Origin: Ignavibacteriales bacterium
GTDB taxonomy: Bacteria; Bacteroidota; Ignavibacteria; Ignavibacteriales; Melioribacteraceae
DNA: 64,000 nucleotides
Assembly (NCBI GenBank): GCA_021740915.1
Contig: JAIOYW010000001.1
Span: 1 to 64,000 of the forward strand
Direction: 5' to 3'
This document shows, one piece after another, positions 28,997 through 38,821 of the stretch. The translations under genes and the position numbers were made by a program. The notes below the pieces were generated by a model, which worked only from the letters and a program-made list of their open reading frames with translations, was not told where the DNA came from and made no database searches. The first letter of the stretch is position 1, and each line of letters starts with the position of its first letter.

Positions 28997-30136
28997 ATGA
29001 AGGTAAAAGTGAAAAGATTATATACGATTATTATTGTTGCAATACTTCTAATTTCCTGTCAGGATAAAGCACAGGTTGGTGCGATAAGAGGAGTCTGGCT
29101 GACAAATGTGGACAGCGAAGCCATGTTCTCTGAAGAAAATATTAGCAAAGCGGTTGATCTGGCTGCAGAAGAGGGTTTTAATACAATATTTGCAGTGGTA
29201 TGGAATAAAGGGCGGACTCTTTATCCCAGCAGTGTTATGGAGCGAATAACAGGAGTTAAAATTGATTCGGTCGTTGCAGAATTTGATCCGCTTAAAACAC
29301 TTGTTGAATATTCCCATAATAAAGGGATAAAAATATTCGCCTGGTTTGAATTCGGTTTTTCATCATCTTACAAATTAGATGGGGGAGAATTGCTTGCAGC
29401 CAAACCAGAATGGCGGTCCATTGGGGCCGACGGCAAGCTAGTAACAAAGAATGGTTTTGACTGGATGAACGGCTTTGATCCGGAAGTTCAGGATTTTATG
29501 GTATCATTAATTGAGGAAGTTATTGTCAATTATGATATCGACGGAATTCAAGGTGATGACCGTTTACCGGCTATGCCCTCTGAAGCAGGATATGATGATT
29601 ATACGATTGGGCTATACAAAAATATGCATGGCGGAAAATTACCTCCAACAGACAGCAAAGATTCTGCCTGGGTGCAGTTTAGAGCTGATCTGATGAGTCA
29701 GTTTATGGAAAGGATTTTCCGAAAGGTGAAAAGTATTAAGCCGGAAATTCTAATTTCGATGTCTCCAAGTATATATCCCTGGAGTAAAGAAGAATATCTT
29801 CAGGACTGGCCAGCTTGGCTTGAAAAAGGTTATGTGGACTTTATTTGCCCACAGGTTTACAGATACTCTTTGGATGAATATCGAACGGCAATAAGGGACA
29901 TTGTTGATTCACAGATCGCGGAAAAAGATTTGCACAGACTTTATCCTGGAATATTACTTAAGTTAGGTGATTATTATGCTTCAGAGAAATTTCTCAATGA
30001 GATGATAGCAATAAACAGAAAAGCTGGAATCAAAGGTGAGGTGTTTTTCTTTTTTGAAGGGATTAAGAAATATCCTGGTTATTTTGGTAAAAATTTTTAT
30101 AAGGAACAAGTAGGTTTCCCGGAATTGTCCAAATAA
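28997..30136 (+). CDS. Family-10-like glycosyl hydrolase (GHL10) lipoprotein
   Basis: A 379-residue lipoprotein: signal sequence with lipobox LLISC (Cys about residue 21), so membrane-anchored. The rest is one GHL10 (DUF187) TIM barrel: RGVWLTNVDS, FNTIFAVVWNKGRTLYPS, IKIFAWFEFGFSSSY, DGIQGDDRLPAMP (acidic pair on a barrel strand), ISMSPSIYPWS and FICPQVYRYS. The E. coli relative DigH (YddW) cleaves denuded peptidoglycan glycan strands, so peptidoglycan or another surface glycan is a reasonable substrate; this is inference. The gene is 3 bp after the second small barrel and is followed by a larger T9SS-type paralog, giving a lipoprotein/secreted pair. Confidence 0.87.
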   Translation: MKVKVKRLYTIIIVAILLISCQDKAQVGAIRGVWLTNVDSEAMFSEENISKAVDLAAEEGFNTIFAVVWNKGRTLYPSSVMERITGVKIDSVVAEFDPLKTLVEYSHNKGIKIFAWFEFGFSSSYKLDGGELLAAKPEWRSIGADGKLVTKNGFDWMNGFDPEVQDFMVSLIEEVIVNYDIDGIQGDDRLPAMPSEAGYDDYTIGLYKNMHGGKLPPTDSKDSAWVQFRADLMSQFMERIFRKVKSIKPEILISMSPSIYPWSKEEYLQDWPAWLEKGYVDFICPQVYRYSLDEYRTAIRDIVDSQIAEKDLHRLYPGILLKLGDYYASEKFLNEMIAINRKAGIKGEVFFFFEGIKKYPGYFGKNFYKEQVGFPELSK

Positions 30137-30242
30137 AAATAATCAGTTACAAAAACCCACTGCTTAGTGGAGAATTTCAATACTCAAATGCAAATGGGCT
30201 GAGGATGTAAACTCAGAATAGTATTTATTGATTTTTAATTTT

Positions 30243-32141
30243 ATGCGAGGATCAGGGTTGAAAAGATTTTTAGTTGTAATAGTTTTATTATTCATAAATA
30301 CCATTACTGTTGCTCAAAATAAGGCAGAATTAAGAGGTGTCTGGATTACAAATGTTGATTCAGATGTTTTGTCAACTGATGAACGTATTGCCGATGCCAT
30401 GGATTACCTTGCAGAAATTGGAGTAAATGTAGTTTTTCCGGTAGTCTGGAATAAAGGCTATACCATCTACCCCAGCCCGACTATGCTTGAACTATTCGGA
30501 ATTGAAATAATTCCCCAGTTTGCCAACAGGGATCCATTAAAAAAAGTTATTCTCGAAGCACACAGAAATGGTATTGAAGTTATTCCCTGGTTTGAATTTG
30601 GATTCTCCACTTCGTACTCGCTCAGCGGCGGACACATAATAGCAAAATACCCGGATTGGGCGCTTAAAAACAATCAGGGAAACCTTGTTGTGAAAAATGG
30701 GTTTGACTGGATGTCGGGTATTCATTCCGGGCCACAGGATTTTATGCTGAAACTGATCATGGAAGTTATAGATAATTATGATGTCGATGGAATCCAGGGG
30801 GATGACAGGCTTCCTGCTATGCCCGTAGAAGGAGGGTATGAGGACTATACTGTTCAGCTTTATCAGTCGGAAAATAGTGGTCAATCACCCCCGTCAAATT
30901 ACGGAAATACCCAATGGATGCGATGGAGAGCGGATAAGTTAAATGATTATATGGTAAGAATGCGTGATTCGGTAAAATCACGGGATACCAACCTGGTTGT
31001 ATCTTCGGCTCCAAGTAATTATCCCTGGGGATATCAGGAATACCTTCAGGATACTAAAACATGGGTTACAGATGGGATGATAGATAATTTTATCCCTCAA
31101 TTATACCGGCAGGATCTTGGTTCCTACAAATATGAATTGCAGCAGGCAATCAGACAAATCCCTTTTGCAAAAAAGAAAATATTCTTTTCAGGCGTTCTTG
31201 CCAAAGTCGGCGGTTACGTTATAAGTCCTTCCCTGCTTCTCGGTTCAATTCAGGCGAATAGGGATTCAAGTATTGCAGGCGAAACATTTTTCTTTTATGA
31301 AGCTCTAAGGGCTAATAATAATCAGCTCGGAGATACGCTTTTATCAACTTTCTATAACGAACCTGCGCTGCTTCCATATAGGAATGGAAATTTACGGAGA
31401 CCCAAAGGTAACATTCTTAATGAAGATGATTCTGGTGTTAATCTTACTGGTAATTGGACGCAGTTTCCTATTCCCGGATTCAAACCAAATATATTATTGA
31501 CAAATGATACAGCTTTTTGCTCAATAGAATACAATTTTGAAATTAATTCAGCAGCTTATTATGATGTTTATACTTATATAGTTACCAATACTCCAAATAC
31601 CACTGCCGCAGAATTTACAATTTTTGGAGATACAGATTCGACAATTGTATATGTGGATCAGAAAAACAGCAGCAACAGAGGATGGTATTATTTAGGGACA
31701 GTAAATTTGCCTGATGGCAATCATAAAGTCGTGCGTCTTACAAACAAAGGATTGGAGAGCGGTAAATATATTACCGCTGATGCATCAATGCTCCTTCTGA
31801 ACAGGAAGCTTAGTCCGGATGTCATCGTTACGGGAATGAAAGACAAAAATATTAAAAATACTAATATTGAAAACCCGGAAAATTTTATGCTTTCCGAGAA
31901 TTATCCAAACCCATTTAATCCCAGCACAACAATTGAGATTAATCTGAATACAAGATCGAATATTAAACTTGAAGTATTTGATATACTTGGAAGGAGAGTT
32001 GCTGAATTATTCAATGGTGAAATGGATTCAGGTCTGAGAAGATATATTTTTAATGGCGAGAACCTTAGTTCAGGTGTGTATCTTATTAAACTTTCTACTC
32101 CGGCTCAGCAACTCTTCAGGAAAGCGCTATTGGTGAAGTAA
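30243..32141 (+). CDS. Secreted GHL10 glycosyl hydrolase with golvesin-like and T9SS domains
   Basis: About 632 residues. The signal peptide ends TVAQ. GHL10 barrel at about 25-390: RGVWITNVDS, VNVVFPVVWNKGYTIYPS, VIPWFEFGFSTSY, GIQGDDRLPAMP. Next is a golvesin/xanthan-lyase-type beta domain (about 400-535, with VDQKNSSNRGWYYLG and ITADASMLL) that probably binds carbohydrate, then a Por sorting domain (SENYPNPFNPSTTI to the end). The barrel is a close paralog of the preceding lipoprotein. Start: a TTG at 30228 opens the frame and ATG 30243 is given here, but a TTG at 30258 with GAGGA six bases upstream would give a cleaner signal peptide (MKRFLVVIV...) and may be the true start. The 91 bp gap upstream has only a weak 5 bp hairpin. 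Confidence 0.88.
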   Translation: MRGSGLKRFLVVIVLLFINTITVAQNKAELRGVWITNVDSDVLSTDERIADAMDYLAEIGVNVVFPVVWNKGYTIYPSPTMLELFGIEIIPQFANRDPLKKVILEAHRNGIEVIPWFEFGFSTSYSLSGGHIIAKYPDWALKNNQGNLVVKNGFDWMSGIHSGPQDFMLKLIMEVIDNYDVDGIQGDDRLPAMPVEGGYEDYTVQLYQSENSGQSPPSNYGNTQWMRWRADKLNDYMVRMRDSVKSRDTNLVVSSAPSNYPWGYQEYLQDTKTWVTDGMIDNFIPQLYRQDLGSYKYELQQAIRQIPFAKKKIFFSGVLAKVGGYVISPSLLLGSIQANRDSSIAGETFFFYEALRANNNQLGDTLLSTFYNEPALLPYRNGNLRRPKGNILNEDDSGVNLTGNWTQFPIPGFKPNILLTNDTAFCSIEYNFEINSAAYYDVYTYIVTNTPNTTAAEFTIFGDTDSTIVYVDQKNSSNRGWYYLGTVNLPDGNHKVVRLTNKGLESGKYITADASMLLLNRKLSPDVIVTGMKDKNIKNTNIENPENFMLSENYPNPFNPSTTIEINLNTRSNIKLEVFDILGRRVAELFNGEMDSGLRRYIFNGENLSSGVYLIKLSTPAQQLFRKALLVK

Positions 32142-32361
32142 TTTGCGTAGAATTTTTCTTTCAAACCTAATAATTCAATAGAGTCAAGCCAAAATACGTT
32201 GTTGAGACATTGGCGCTTCTCCCGGGCATTTCAGCAATCTTGACAACAGACTTCAGCTTGTAAAACGGTTGAGTTTAAAAGCCATGGAATCGAGAACCCT
32301 GGCGGTAAATACTATTGCCATATATACTTAGTCATTTCAGTGAAATAGAAACTCTTTCCAA

Positions 32362-33756
32362 TTAAGCGCGTAAAATAAAATGCCGCCTTGTGGCGAATGC
32401 AACAATAAATGCCAGAGCCACAGTGATAATTAATCCTTTAAGAAAACCTAACCAGGGAGAAATAACCATCATCGAAAAAACAATATCGAGCCCGGTTAAT
32501 CCCAATAATGGATACATCAGGTTGCTTATTGCCGCATATGCAAAAACCGGGTTTTGACCATTCAAAATCAGTACATTAAAAAATTTATTTTGCTTCAGGT
32601 TATCAATCATAGCCGAGAAAAATGCCAGGGAAAATATTGATAAACCGCCTGTTACAAAATAGTAGCTTATTGTTGCACTATCTTTTCTTATACCGCCTTC
32701 AAAGGGTTCGAGAAATAATCCTATAAAAAACAAAGAAAATCCAAGGGGAATAATTTTTCTGATTTGGGGTATCAATGGACATAAATTCTTTTTCCTTAAA
32801 GCAAAAACTATCCCAGCTAAAACAATTGCAAATATTAGAAGGATATGTGTTTCCCTCATTTTTAATAAAGCGAGGCTGATAACCACAAGTGAAAGATAAA
32901 TCAGTGAATACATAAACTGGTAAACTAAGGAGTAGCTTTTTTTTGGGAAATTATCGTATTTCTCAAGCAGATAATCTCCTGCGATAGTTCCTGGTATCAC
33001 CAGGACGAGATATTGCAGGTAATAAACTTTGAATAACCAGGGGAATGGAGAAATATTCCAAATCCATTCTGTCCAGGCAGCAAATTCATGGGAAAGCCGC
33101 AGGGCAAGTATAAAGCCAATAAATCCAACTCTGATAATTATTTCCTTTCTGGTAAGTAACCAGATAATTGCACCGAAAAAATAAACATTTGAAAGAACCA
33201 GAATTATTATATCACTGCGGTAAAAATCGAAGCCGGAACCATCGGGATATTTTAGAAAAAACAATACTAACACTAAAAGTGAAACAGTTGAAGTCTTAAT
33301 GATGTCTGAGGATCTTCCTCCATTTTTAAATCTGAGGAATAATAAACATAACAGAACCATACCGGAGAGTGCAAGAATCCAGGTTCCAAATCCAGGGGCA
33401 GGATTTAAGGTATATGGCTTAAAATGCTGTAAAACAATCGCGAAAAAAGCGAGAGAAAGGCTTCTTTTCAAAATTGTAAAAAAAATGCTGATATTCTTTT
33501 TTTGTCCTGTCAATTTTGAAAGAGCAAGCGGGATAGCTGCACCCATTGCGAATAAAAACATAGGAAAAACGAGATCAACCCACGTTATTCCGGGAACTCC
33601 CGGATTAAATTTGTGTTTTGGAGGCGGTAATTGTCCATGATACATCCAGTCAGGCAGGGTGTTTGTATAAAAAGGAAGTAAACCTGAGAGTGACATCGTC
33701 AGGATTGCAAAGCCTCTCAGTGTGTCCAAACTATCAATTCTAAGTGTTGATTTCAT
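32362..33756 (-). CDS. Membrane acyltransferase, DUF5009/HGSNAT-like
   Basis: A 464-residue membrane protein with about ten to twelve predicted spans. The N-terminus RIDSLDTLRGFAILTM, followed by PGITWVDLVFPMFLFAMGAAIPLAL, matches the DUF5009 / heparan-alpha-glucosaminide N-acetyltransferase-like family. The human relative moves an acetyl group from cytosolic acetyl-CoA across a membrane to terminal glucosamine. Bacterial copies lie close to glycan-degradation genes, as here beside GHL10 and NamZ-type enzymes, so acetylation of an amino sugar is plausible but not shown. It is monocistronic by layout, convergent with the upstream GHL10 gene across 220 bp and divergent from the next gene across 95 bp. 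I see no motif in the 220 bp gap at 32142-32361. Confidence 0.82.
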   Translation of the reverse strand: MKSTLRIDSLDTLRGFAILTMSLSGLLPFYTNTLPDWMYHGQLPPPKHKFNPGVPGITWVDLVFPMFLFAMGAAIPLALSKLTGQKKNISIFFTILKRSLSLAFFAIVLQHFKPYTLNPAPGFGTWILALSGMVLLCLLFLRFKNGGRSSDIIKTSTVSLLVLVLFFLKYPDGSGFDFYRSDIIILVLSNVYFFGAIIWLLTRKEIIIRVGFIGFILALRLSHEFAAWTEWIWNISPFPWLFKVYYLQYLVLVIPGTIAGDYLLEKYDNFPKKSYSLVYQFMYSLIYLSLVVISLALLKMRETHILLIFAIVLAGIVFALRKKNLCPLIPQIRKIIPLGFSLFFIGLFLEPFEGGIRKDSATISYYFVTGGLSIFSLAFFSAMIDNLKQNKFFNVLILNGQNPVFAYAAISNLMYPLLGLTGLDIVFSMMVISPWLGFLKGLIITVALAFIVAFATRRHFILRA

Positions 33757-33851
33757 ATGGAATAAAAATTTTAGTAGAATAAATAACTATATTTAAAATG
33801 TTTTATTTTTATAGTTAAAACTAAGAAAATTACTAACAAACAGGAGGATCA

Positions 33852-35258
33852 ATGATCAAAAAGATTACGATGTTTATGCTAAGTTTTATTATTCTTACTA
33901 CTTTTAAGGTTTTCTCTCAGGACGCAGAATGGAAGTATTTAAAAAAGATAACATTTCCTGTCGCTGATTCTGCATTTGTTCAACCTCTGCTTTGTGCCGC
34001 GGATGAGAACGACCGTTTTTATGTAATCTCTTCAAAAGTAACAAGCAGCACTGCAAGAAATGCTATCTTTTTCGCCGATACTTCTGATAATCAGTTTACT
34101 AAACTGGTTGATTATTATCTCAATGGTGAACAGGATAGCGCATCGGGCAGAGTTCATTCACTTCTGGGCATAACCACAGTCGGTAACGATGTCGTTGTAA
34201 GTGCAAGGTTGCCAAATGTTCCAGCAGGGGCAACTGCAGTATTTTATTATCCGGATGCCGACACGAATCAGGTTCAGGTTTATGGTTTTGGAATTCAGGG
34301 CAGTGGTTGGGGTACCCCAGTTTATGGGATCAGTTCAACAAAGGATTCTGTGTTGATCGGAGGAATACTTTATCAGGGACCTTCATTTAGATTTTACAAT
34401 TTTTCAACCATGATACCCAGCCCGGGTTATGGATCATATTTCTTTATGGCTTCTCAGCCATTGGATCCGGGCGGTCCGCATACAAACGGATTTGACGCGA
34501 TTCGTGATGTCGCCACAGTTCCGGACGGGGATTACAGCGCAAGTTCAACACCGTTCTTTTCATCAAGGAATTCCTATTCTTCAACACAGCTTACAGGCGG
34601 TGTAACTTTATGGGAAGGCGGCTCTTATTCCGATCCTTCCACTTATTCAGGACAATCTATAGAGGACCCTGCGAGTCTCTTGAATTTTGATTCTGCAATA
34701 CCTTATGGTATAACGATCGATAATCAATCCAGACTATGGGTTGCAGGAATAGATTCATTAAGAAGATGGGTTAAAGGCTTTGACCTCCTTGGAGCATTTG
34801 CTGCGGTTGCTGATGAATTGCCCAGTCAGAATAGTTTCGATAATCCAAACCCGGATGGCGCTCCAATGGTTGCACCAAGTGATGTTGTGTTTACAAAAGA
34901 CGGACTAAGGGCACTTGTTATTGATGCTTATGCTGATTGCGGATATCTTTTTGAATATAAATCAGTATCCTCCGTGAAAGACCCTTTGACTGATATTAAT
35001 TTTTCGCTTTTGCAGAATTATCCAAATCCATTTAATCCATCGACTTTGATTTCTTATAATGTAGATAAAACTTCGAAAATTAAATTAACAGTTTCAGATG
35101 TGCTTGGGAGAGAAATTGCTATACTTGTTGATGAGACAAAATCCCCGGGAACTTATAATATGCTTTTTAATGCATCGGAACTACCAAGCGGAATTTATTT
35201 TTACAGTCTTAATTCTGAAAGCAGAACAATCACAAAAAAAATGAATTTAGTCAAATAA
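33852..35258 (+). CDS. Secreted T9SS cargo protein, unknown function
   Basis: A 468-residue protein with a signal peptide ending KVFSQ (residue 23). The body (about 25-375) is a beta-rich, possibly propeller-like region with repeated short WxxG/YxxG elements and no domain I can name. The last 85 residues form a Por C-terminal sorting domain (LLQNYPNPFNPSTLISYN ... MNLVK). The start is strongly supported by a near-perfect Shine-Dalgarno, AGGAGG, five bases before the ATG, unusually good for this window, which suggests high expression. It is 15 bp from the next T9SS cargo gene, so the two form an operon driven from the 95 bp divergent gap at 33757-33851. Confidence 0.8.
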   Translation: MIKKITMFMLSFIILTTFKVFSQDAEWKYLKKITFPVADSAFVQPLLCAADENDRFYVISSKVTSSTARNAIFFADTSDNQFTKLVDYYLNGEQDSASGRVHSLLGITTVGNDVVVSARLPNVPAGATAVFYYPDADTNQVQVYGFGIQGSGWGTPVYGISSTKDSVLIGGILYQGPSFRFYNFSTMIPSPGYGSYFFMASQPLDPGGPHTNGFDAIRDVATVPDGDYSASSTPFFSSRNSYSSTQLTGGVTLWEGGSYSDPSTYSGQSIEDPASLLNFDSAIPYGITIDNQSRLWVAGIDSLRRWVKGFDLLGAFAAVADELPSQNSFDNPNPDGAPMVAPSDVVFTKDGLRALVIDAYADCGYLFEYKSVSSVKDPLTDINFSLLQNYPNPFNPSTLISYNVDKTSKIKLTVSDVLGREIAILVDETKSPGTYNMLFNASELPSGIYFYSLNSESRTITKKMNLVK

Positions 35259-35273
35259 GTTAAAGGACTGAAA

Positions 35274-37556
35274 ATGAAAAAACTATTTATGTTATTTGCT
35301 ATACTGTTTTTATCCTCCGCTGTTTTTGCTCAAATTGATGTTTTGTGGGAAAAATCGGCAAAAAGTGGTAACCTCTATTCATGGTTTTCACCAACAGGGA
35401 ATACAGAAAGAGGATTCGGCTATAACCCTGTCAGTGATCGTGTATATGTTGTCAGCAGAAACGGCGGACTCTTTGTTCAAAAATTAGATGCTATCAGTGG
35501 TGCAGAACTTGGGACAATGGATGTGACAGGTATTGCCGGTGGAACATTCCCTCTTAATGATATGGGTGTAACGCAGGATGGTGTTATTTACGGGTGTAAC
35601 CTTGTTATAAACGAAGCTGGTGTGTTCACCATTTACAAGTGGTCAGATGACTCGGCAGTCCCTTCTGTAGCTTTTTCAAGTAATTTTGGTGGTGTTGTTC
35701 CCAAGAGAATGGGTGACAAGTTCACTGTTATTGGTAAAGCATCAGATAATACGGCTGAAATATGGTTTGCTGATCCAACTGCCGCAACAAATTGTGTCCA
35801 CAGGTTAACTACAAGTGACAACGGGCAAACATTTACATTAGCTCAGACAATAACATTACCAGCCAGTACTATTGGCACTTCTCCCTCTGTTTATCCGCTT
35901 CTTGAAGCCGATCCGCCCATGTTTTTGCTGAATGGAAATGGCAAATATATCACAGCCTGGGATCTTAACGCAAATCTGCTCGGTGATATTCCGGGTACTA
36001 TTGTCGGTACCGGCTCAAATTCACTCATATATTATGAGGTAAATAATTGTCCTTACATCGCCACTTTCCAATATGGATCAACAACTGAGAATTTCAGGAC
36101 AATTATGGTCGATGGAGATCCTCATGAGTCAATTACATATGTGTCAAGTCCTTCAATGTACCTGAATAATAATGCGAATGGCACTGGTGACATTGAAATA
36201 AGATACAATCCTGATGGCACACAAACTATGTATGTTCTGAGTACCAATAATGGTGTTGGGGCTTATACAATCAGCTATCCTTTCCTTATTAACGGCAGGT
36301 ACAATGAAAAATATGAGGGAATTGCATGGAAGCAAAATGAAAATGCCGGATTCGGACCTGATATTGAAGTAAGCAAAATTGCTTACAATTTTGATAATGA
36401 GTACCTGTATCTGACAATAAGGGGAGTTTTGAATATTGCGAGCACAGACGGAATAGTTCTGTTTCTGAATATGTCAAATCTCCAGGGAGCTGGTGCACCT
36501 GCTGGTACTGCCCTTGGTAATGCAGTTAACGGAGGACACTTATTCGGAGCTGCAAACGGAAACTTCAAGAACGACTTCGAAACCCATTATGGATTTGCAT
36601 TTAATCCGGGCGCTACCGATACAGCAGTGTATCTTGATGCCGTTCGATATCATAATGGCACAAAAACCGCCCAGTTTATAGGTCGCAGCCGACAAAATGG
36701 TGGCGCTGCTGATGGTCCGATGGAAGATGGAATATTTTCCACCAACTCTATCAGATTTGCCATGACAAACTCGGATGGAACAAACAGAGGAATTGAAATG
36801 CGGATTCCGTTGGTGCAATTAGGTGGAGCTACACTCAGCGACTTTATTGAAGTCTTTGGAATTGTTGTATCGAGTACTGCATATTTCAGTGATGTGATGG
36901 TGCCGGGAAATGTCACGACTGGTAATCCGGGAGATAACCCTGACTTCAATACGATCTCAGGAGGCCCGTTTCATTCTATGATGGTTCAGCTTCCTGTTGA
37001 ACTCATCACGTTTAAAGCTAATCAAAGTGGAAACAGCGTCCGCTTGGAATGGACTACCGCGACCGAAATTAATAATATGGGCTTTGAAATCGAAAAAAGT
37101 ATTGACGGCAAAAACTTCAGTAATGTTGGATTTGTTGCAGGGGCAGGAAATACAACTGAACCCCGGAATTATGTATATAATGTCGAAAATCATGAGAGAG
37201 GAATCATCTATTTCCGTCTCAAACAAATTGATTACAGCGGACAATTTGAATTCAGCCCGGTTATTACTTTAGAGATTGCTGAAACTCCGACTGCCTTCGA
37301 ATTGTGTCAGAATTATCCAAATCCCTTCAATCCCGTTACCAATATTCGGTTTAGTGTTGCACAATCTGCAATTACTTCTCTTGAAGTCTTCAACTTAATT
37401 GGTGAAAAAGTAGGGGATTTATTTAATGGAATCGCTGAACCAGGTAAATTTTATGATGTTGAATTTTCAGGGAACAACCTTTCTTCAGGCGTATATTTCT
37501 ATAAGTTGAAATCAGGTGAAAATATTCTGACATCCAAGATGCTACTTATCAAATAG
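35274..37556 (+). CDS. Large secreted T9SS cargo protein
   Basis: A 760-residue protein with a signal peptide ending VFAQ (residue 20). The N-terminal part (about 20-340) starts IDVLWEKSAKSGNLYSWFS with beta-propeller-like strands, similar in style to DUF4623-containing proteins. About 340-560 reads like a carbohydrate-binding-family-9-type beta-sandwich (YEGIAWKQN, YNFDNEYLYLTIRG). About 575-670 is the FEIEKSIDGKNF Fn3-like spacer common before T9SS domains. A Por sorting domain (CQNYPNPFNPVTNI) ends the chain. It follows the other cargo gene by 15 bp. Domain names other than the sorting domain are tentative. Confidence 0.78.
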   Translation: MKKLFMLFAILFLSSAVFAQIDVLWEKSAKSGNLYSWFSPTGNTERGFGYNPVSDRVYVVSRNGGLFVQKLDAISGAELGTMDVTGIAGGTFPLNDMGVTQDGVIYGCNLVINEAGVFTIYKWSDDSAVPSVAFSSNFGGVVPKRMGDKFTVIGKASDNTAEIWFADPTAATNCVHRLTTSDNGQTFTLAQTITLPASTIGTSPSVYPLLEADPPMFLLNGNGKYITAWDLNANLLGDIPGTIVGTGSNSLIYYEVNNCPYIATFQYGSTTENFRTIMVDGDPHESITYVSSPSMYLNNNANGTGDIEIRYNPDGTQTMYVLSTNNGVGAYTISYPFLINGRYNEKYEGIAWKQNENAGFGPDIEVSKIAYNFDNEYLYLTIRGVLNIASTDGIVLFLNMSNLQGAGAPAGTALGNAVNGGHLFGAANGNFKNDFETHYGFAFNPGATDTAVYLDAVRYHNGTKTAQFIGRSRQNGGAADGPMEDGIFSTNSIRFAMTNSDGTNRGIEMRIPLVQLGGATLSDFIEVFGIVVSSTAYFSDVMVPGNVTTGNPGDNPDFNTISGGPFHSMMVQLPVELITFKANQSGNSVRLEWTTATEINNMGFEIEKSIDGKNFSNVGFVAGAGNTTEPRNYVYNVENHERGIIYFRLKQIDYSGQFEFSPVITLEIAETPTAFELCQNYPNPFNPVTNIRFSVAQSAITSLEVFNLIGEKVGDLFNGIAEPGKFYDVEFSGNNLSSGVYFYKLKSGENILTSKMLLIK

Positions 37557-37578
37557 TGACGAATTCAGAATTTTAACA

Positions 37579-37604
37579 ATAGGCTGTCGTATTTGGCAGC
37601 CTAT
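37579..37604 (+). terminator. Hairpin after T9SS cargo operon
   Basis: A perfect 8 bp stem (ATAGGCTG/CAGCCTAT) begins 23 bp after the stop. The following bases (TAATC) are not a T tract, so it may act as an RNA-stabilising hairpin or weak terminator ahead of the stronger one at 37689. Confidence 0.5.
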
Positions 37605-37688
37605 TAATCAAAATTTCAAAATCTTAGATGATACAAAATTGCACTGAATTAAACATCCCGTAAGGTTTTTTAGAATATTAAACTGTAT

Positions 37689-37727
37689 AAAAAAAATCCC
37701 TGATGCAATGTATCAGGGATTTTTTTA
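37689..37727. terminator. Bidirectional rho-independent terminator
   Basis: A 9 bp perfect stem (ATCCCTGAT/ATCAGGGAT, 7 nt loop) is flanked by A-run on the left and T-run on the right, so it can stop the plus-strand T9SS operon and the minus-strand lipoprotein operon that converge here. Confidence 0.85.
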
Positions 37728-37765
37728 TTAATTAAATTATTACTCTTTGCAGCAAAACGGTGGTT

Positions 37766-38821
37766 CTATTTTGCGATATATATATTATTTACAGTCACAG
37801 TATTGTCTTCTTTTTCAATCACAACAGTTTTACCTTCGCTGTCCTTTGATGTCATTTTAGCCTTATAGTAAACTTTTGTTATCGTTTTCGAAGAAAACAA
37901 TCTATTGTTAGTGACAGAGAATAGAATTTCTCCATCACCGGTGATTTCGGGGTCTTCAAATTCATATTTAATCTCACCGGAATCAGGGATAGGATCCCGA
38001 CCGGAGAGAACGCCCAGATCAACTCTCAGTTTAGCCACCTTGTCGCCTTCCTCTTCAGCAATTTCTGTGACTGTTGATGTTATGACATTCGAAAGATTAA
38101 AGATGCCTAATTTAGTTGGAAAAGTTTGAGACCATGAAGAGTCCACACCAACAACTTTATCTGAAAGCAATCTAAAAACTTTCTGTGCAATGGGTTTGAG
38201 TACTTCTTGGTTCATCATTTCAATAAAATTCGCTTTTTCCTCAGAGCTAGGTTGGGGAGCACCAGCCGGCTGCATTTCAATCAGTTTTTTCAGTATTGGA
38301 TCTGAGCCTTTGATCGAAGTTATTTCCCCATTGCTTTGCACCTTTATTGTAACCGGGACATTCATCAGCATTTCGTATTGCCCAAAAAGCATTTTGCCTT
38401 TTTCGTCAAGAGTCTGACCTGATTTATAAGTGTATTTTTCTCCCCCGACTTCCGCATCGATATTTATTCCCGTTATTTTAAACTGGATATCTGATGAGCC
38501 TTTTTTATCATCATTTTTCAGACCCTTAACCTCAATAAAATGGTCAACTCTTTGTTTCATTTTCTGAGTAATTACAGAATCTGCTTTAATTTTTTGTGTG
38601 TTATCTGTATCTACTATTAACCGGTATTTAATTATTTCTCCGGGATTGATCTTATATTTCAGAGAAAGAATCTCTTTCGATTTAGGCCGGGATACAGTGT
38701 TTTCAATAGATATTTTTGTGCTATCCTGAACTCCGTCTTTTGCTTCTTCTTTTTTATCCACGCTGCAAAAAGCTAAGAGAAATGCGAGCGGAAGAATAAT
38801 TAATGTTCGTATGCTATTCAT
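37766..38821 (-). CDS. Lipoprotein of the DUF6263-like type, unknown function
   Basis: A 351-residue lipoprotein: signal sequence with LLAFC lipobox (Cys about residue 19), followed by a Lys/Glu/Asp-rich linker. The rest is beta-rich with LKYKINPGEIIKYRLIVDTD and a long C-terminal half (SDKVVGVDSSWSQTFP, YEFEDPEITGDGEILFSV), resembling proteins annotated DUF6263. It overlaps the DUF1343 gene upstream by 8 bp on the same strand, so it is the last gene of the sucD-ndk-NUDIX-NamZ transcript and is followed by the bidirectional terminator. No catalytic motif seen. Confidence 0.65.
   Translation of the reverse strand: MNSIRTLIILPLAFLLAFCSVDKKEEAKDGVQDSTKISIENTVSRPKSKEILSLKYKINPGEIIKYRLIVDTDNTQKIKADSVITQKMKQRVDHFIEVKGLKNDDKKGSSDIQFKITGINIDAEVGGEKYTYKSGQTLDEKGKMLFGQYEMLMNVPVTIKVQSNGEITSIKGSDPILKKLIEMQPAGAPQPSSEEKANFIEMMNQEVLKPIAQKVFRLLSDKVVGVDSSWSQTFPTKLGIFNLSNVITSTVTEIAEEEGDKVAKLRVDLGVLSGRDPIPDSGEIKYEFEDPEITGDGEILFSVTNNRLFSSKTITKVYYKAKMTSKDSEGKTVVIEKEDNTVTVNNIYIAK

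Noticed and set aside
30157-30170. Small hairpin CCACT/AGTGG between the two GHL10 genes
   Set aside because: Only 5 bp with no T tract; too weak to call a terminator.
32142-32361. Possible small RNA in the 220 bp convergent gap
   Set aside because: No conserved RNA motif, strong hairpin or promoter box was visible.
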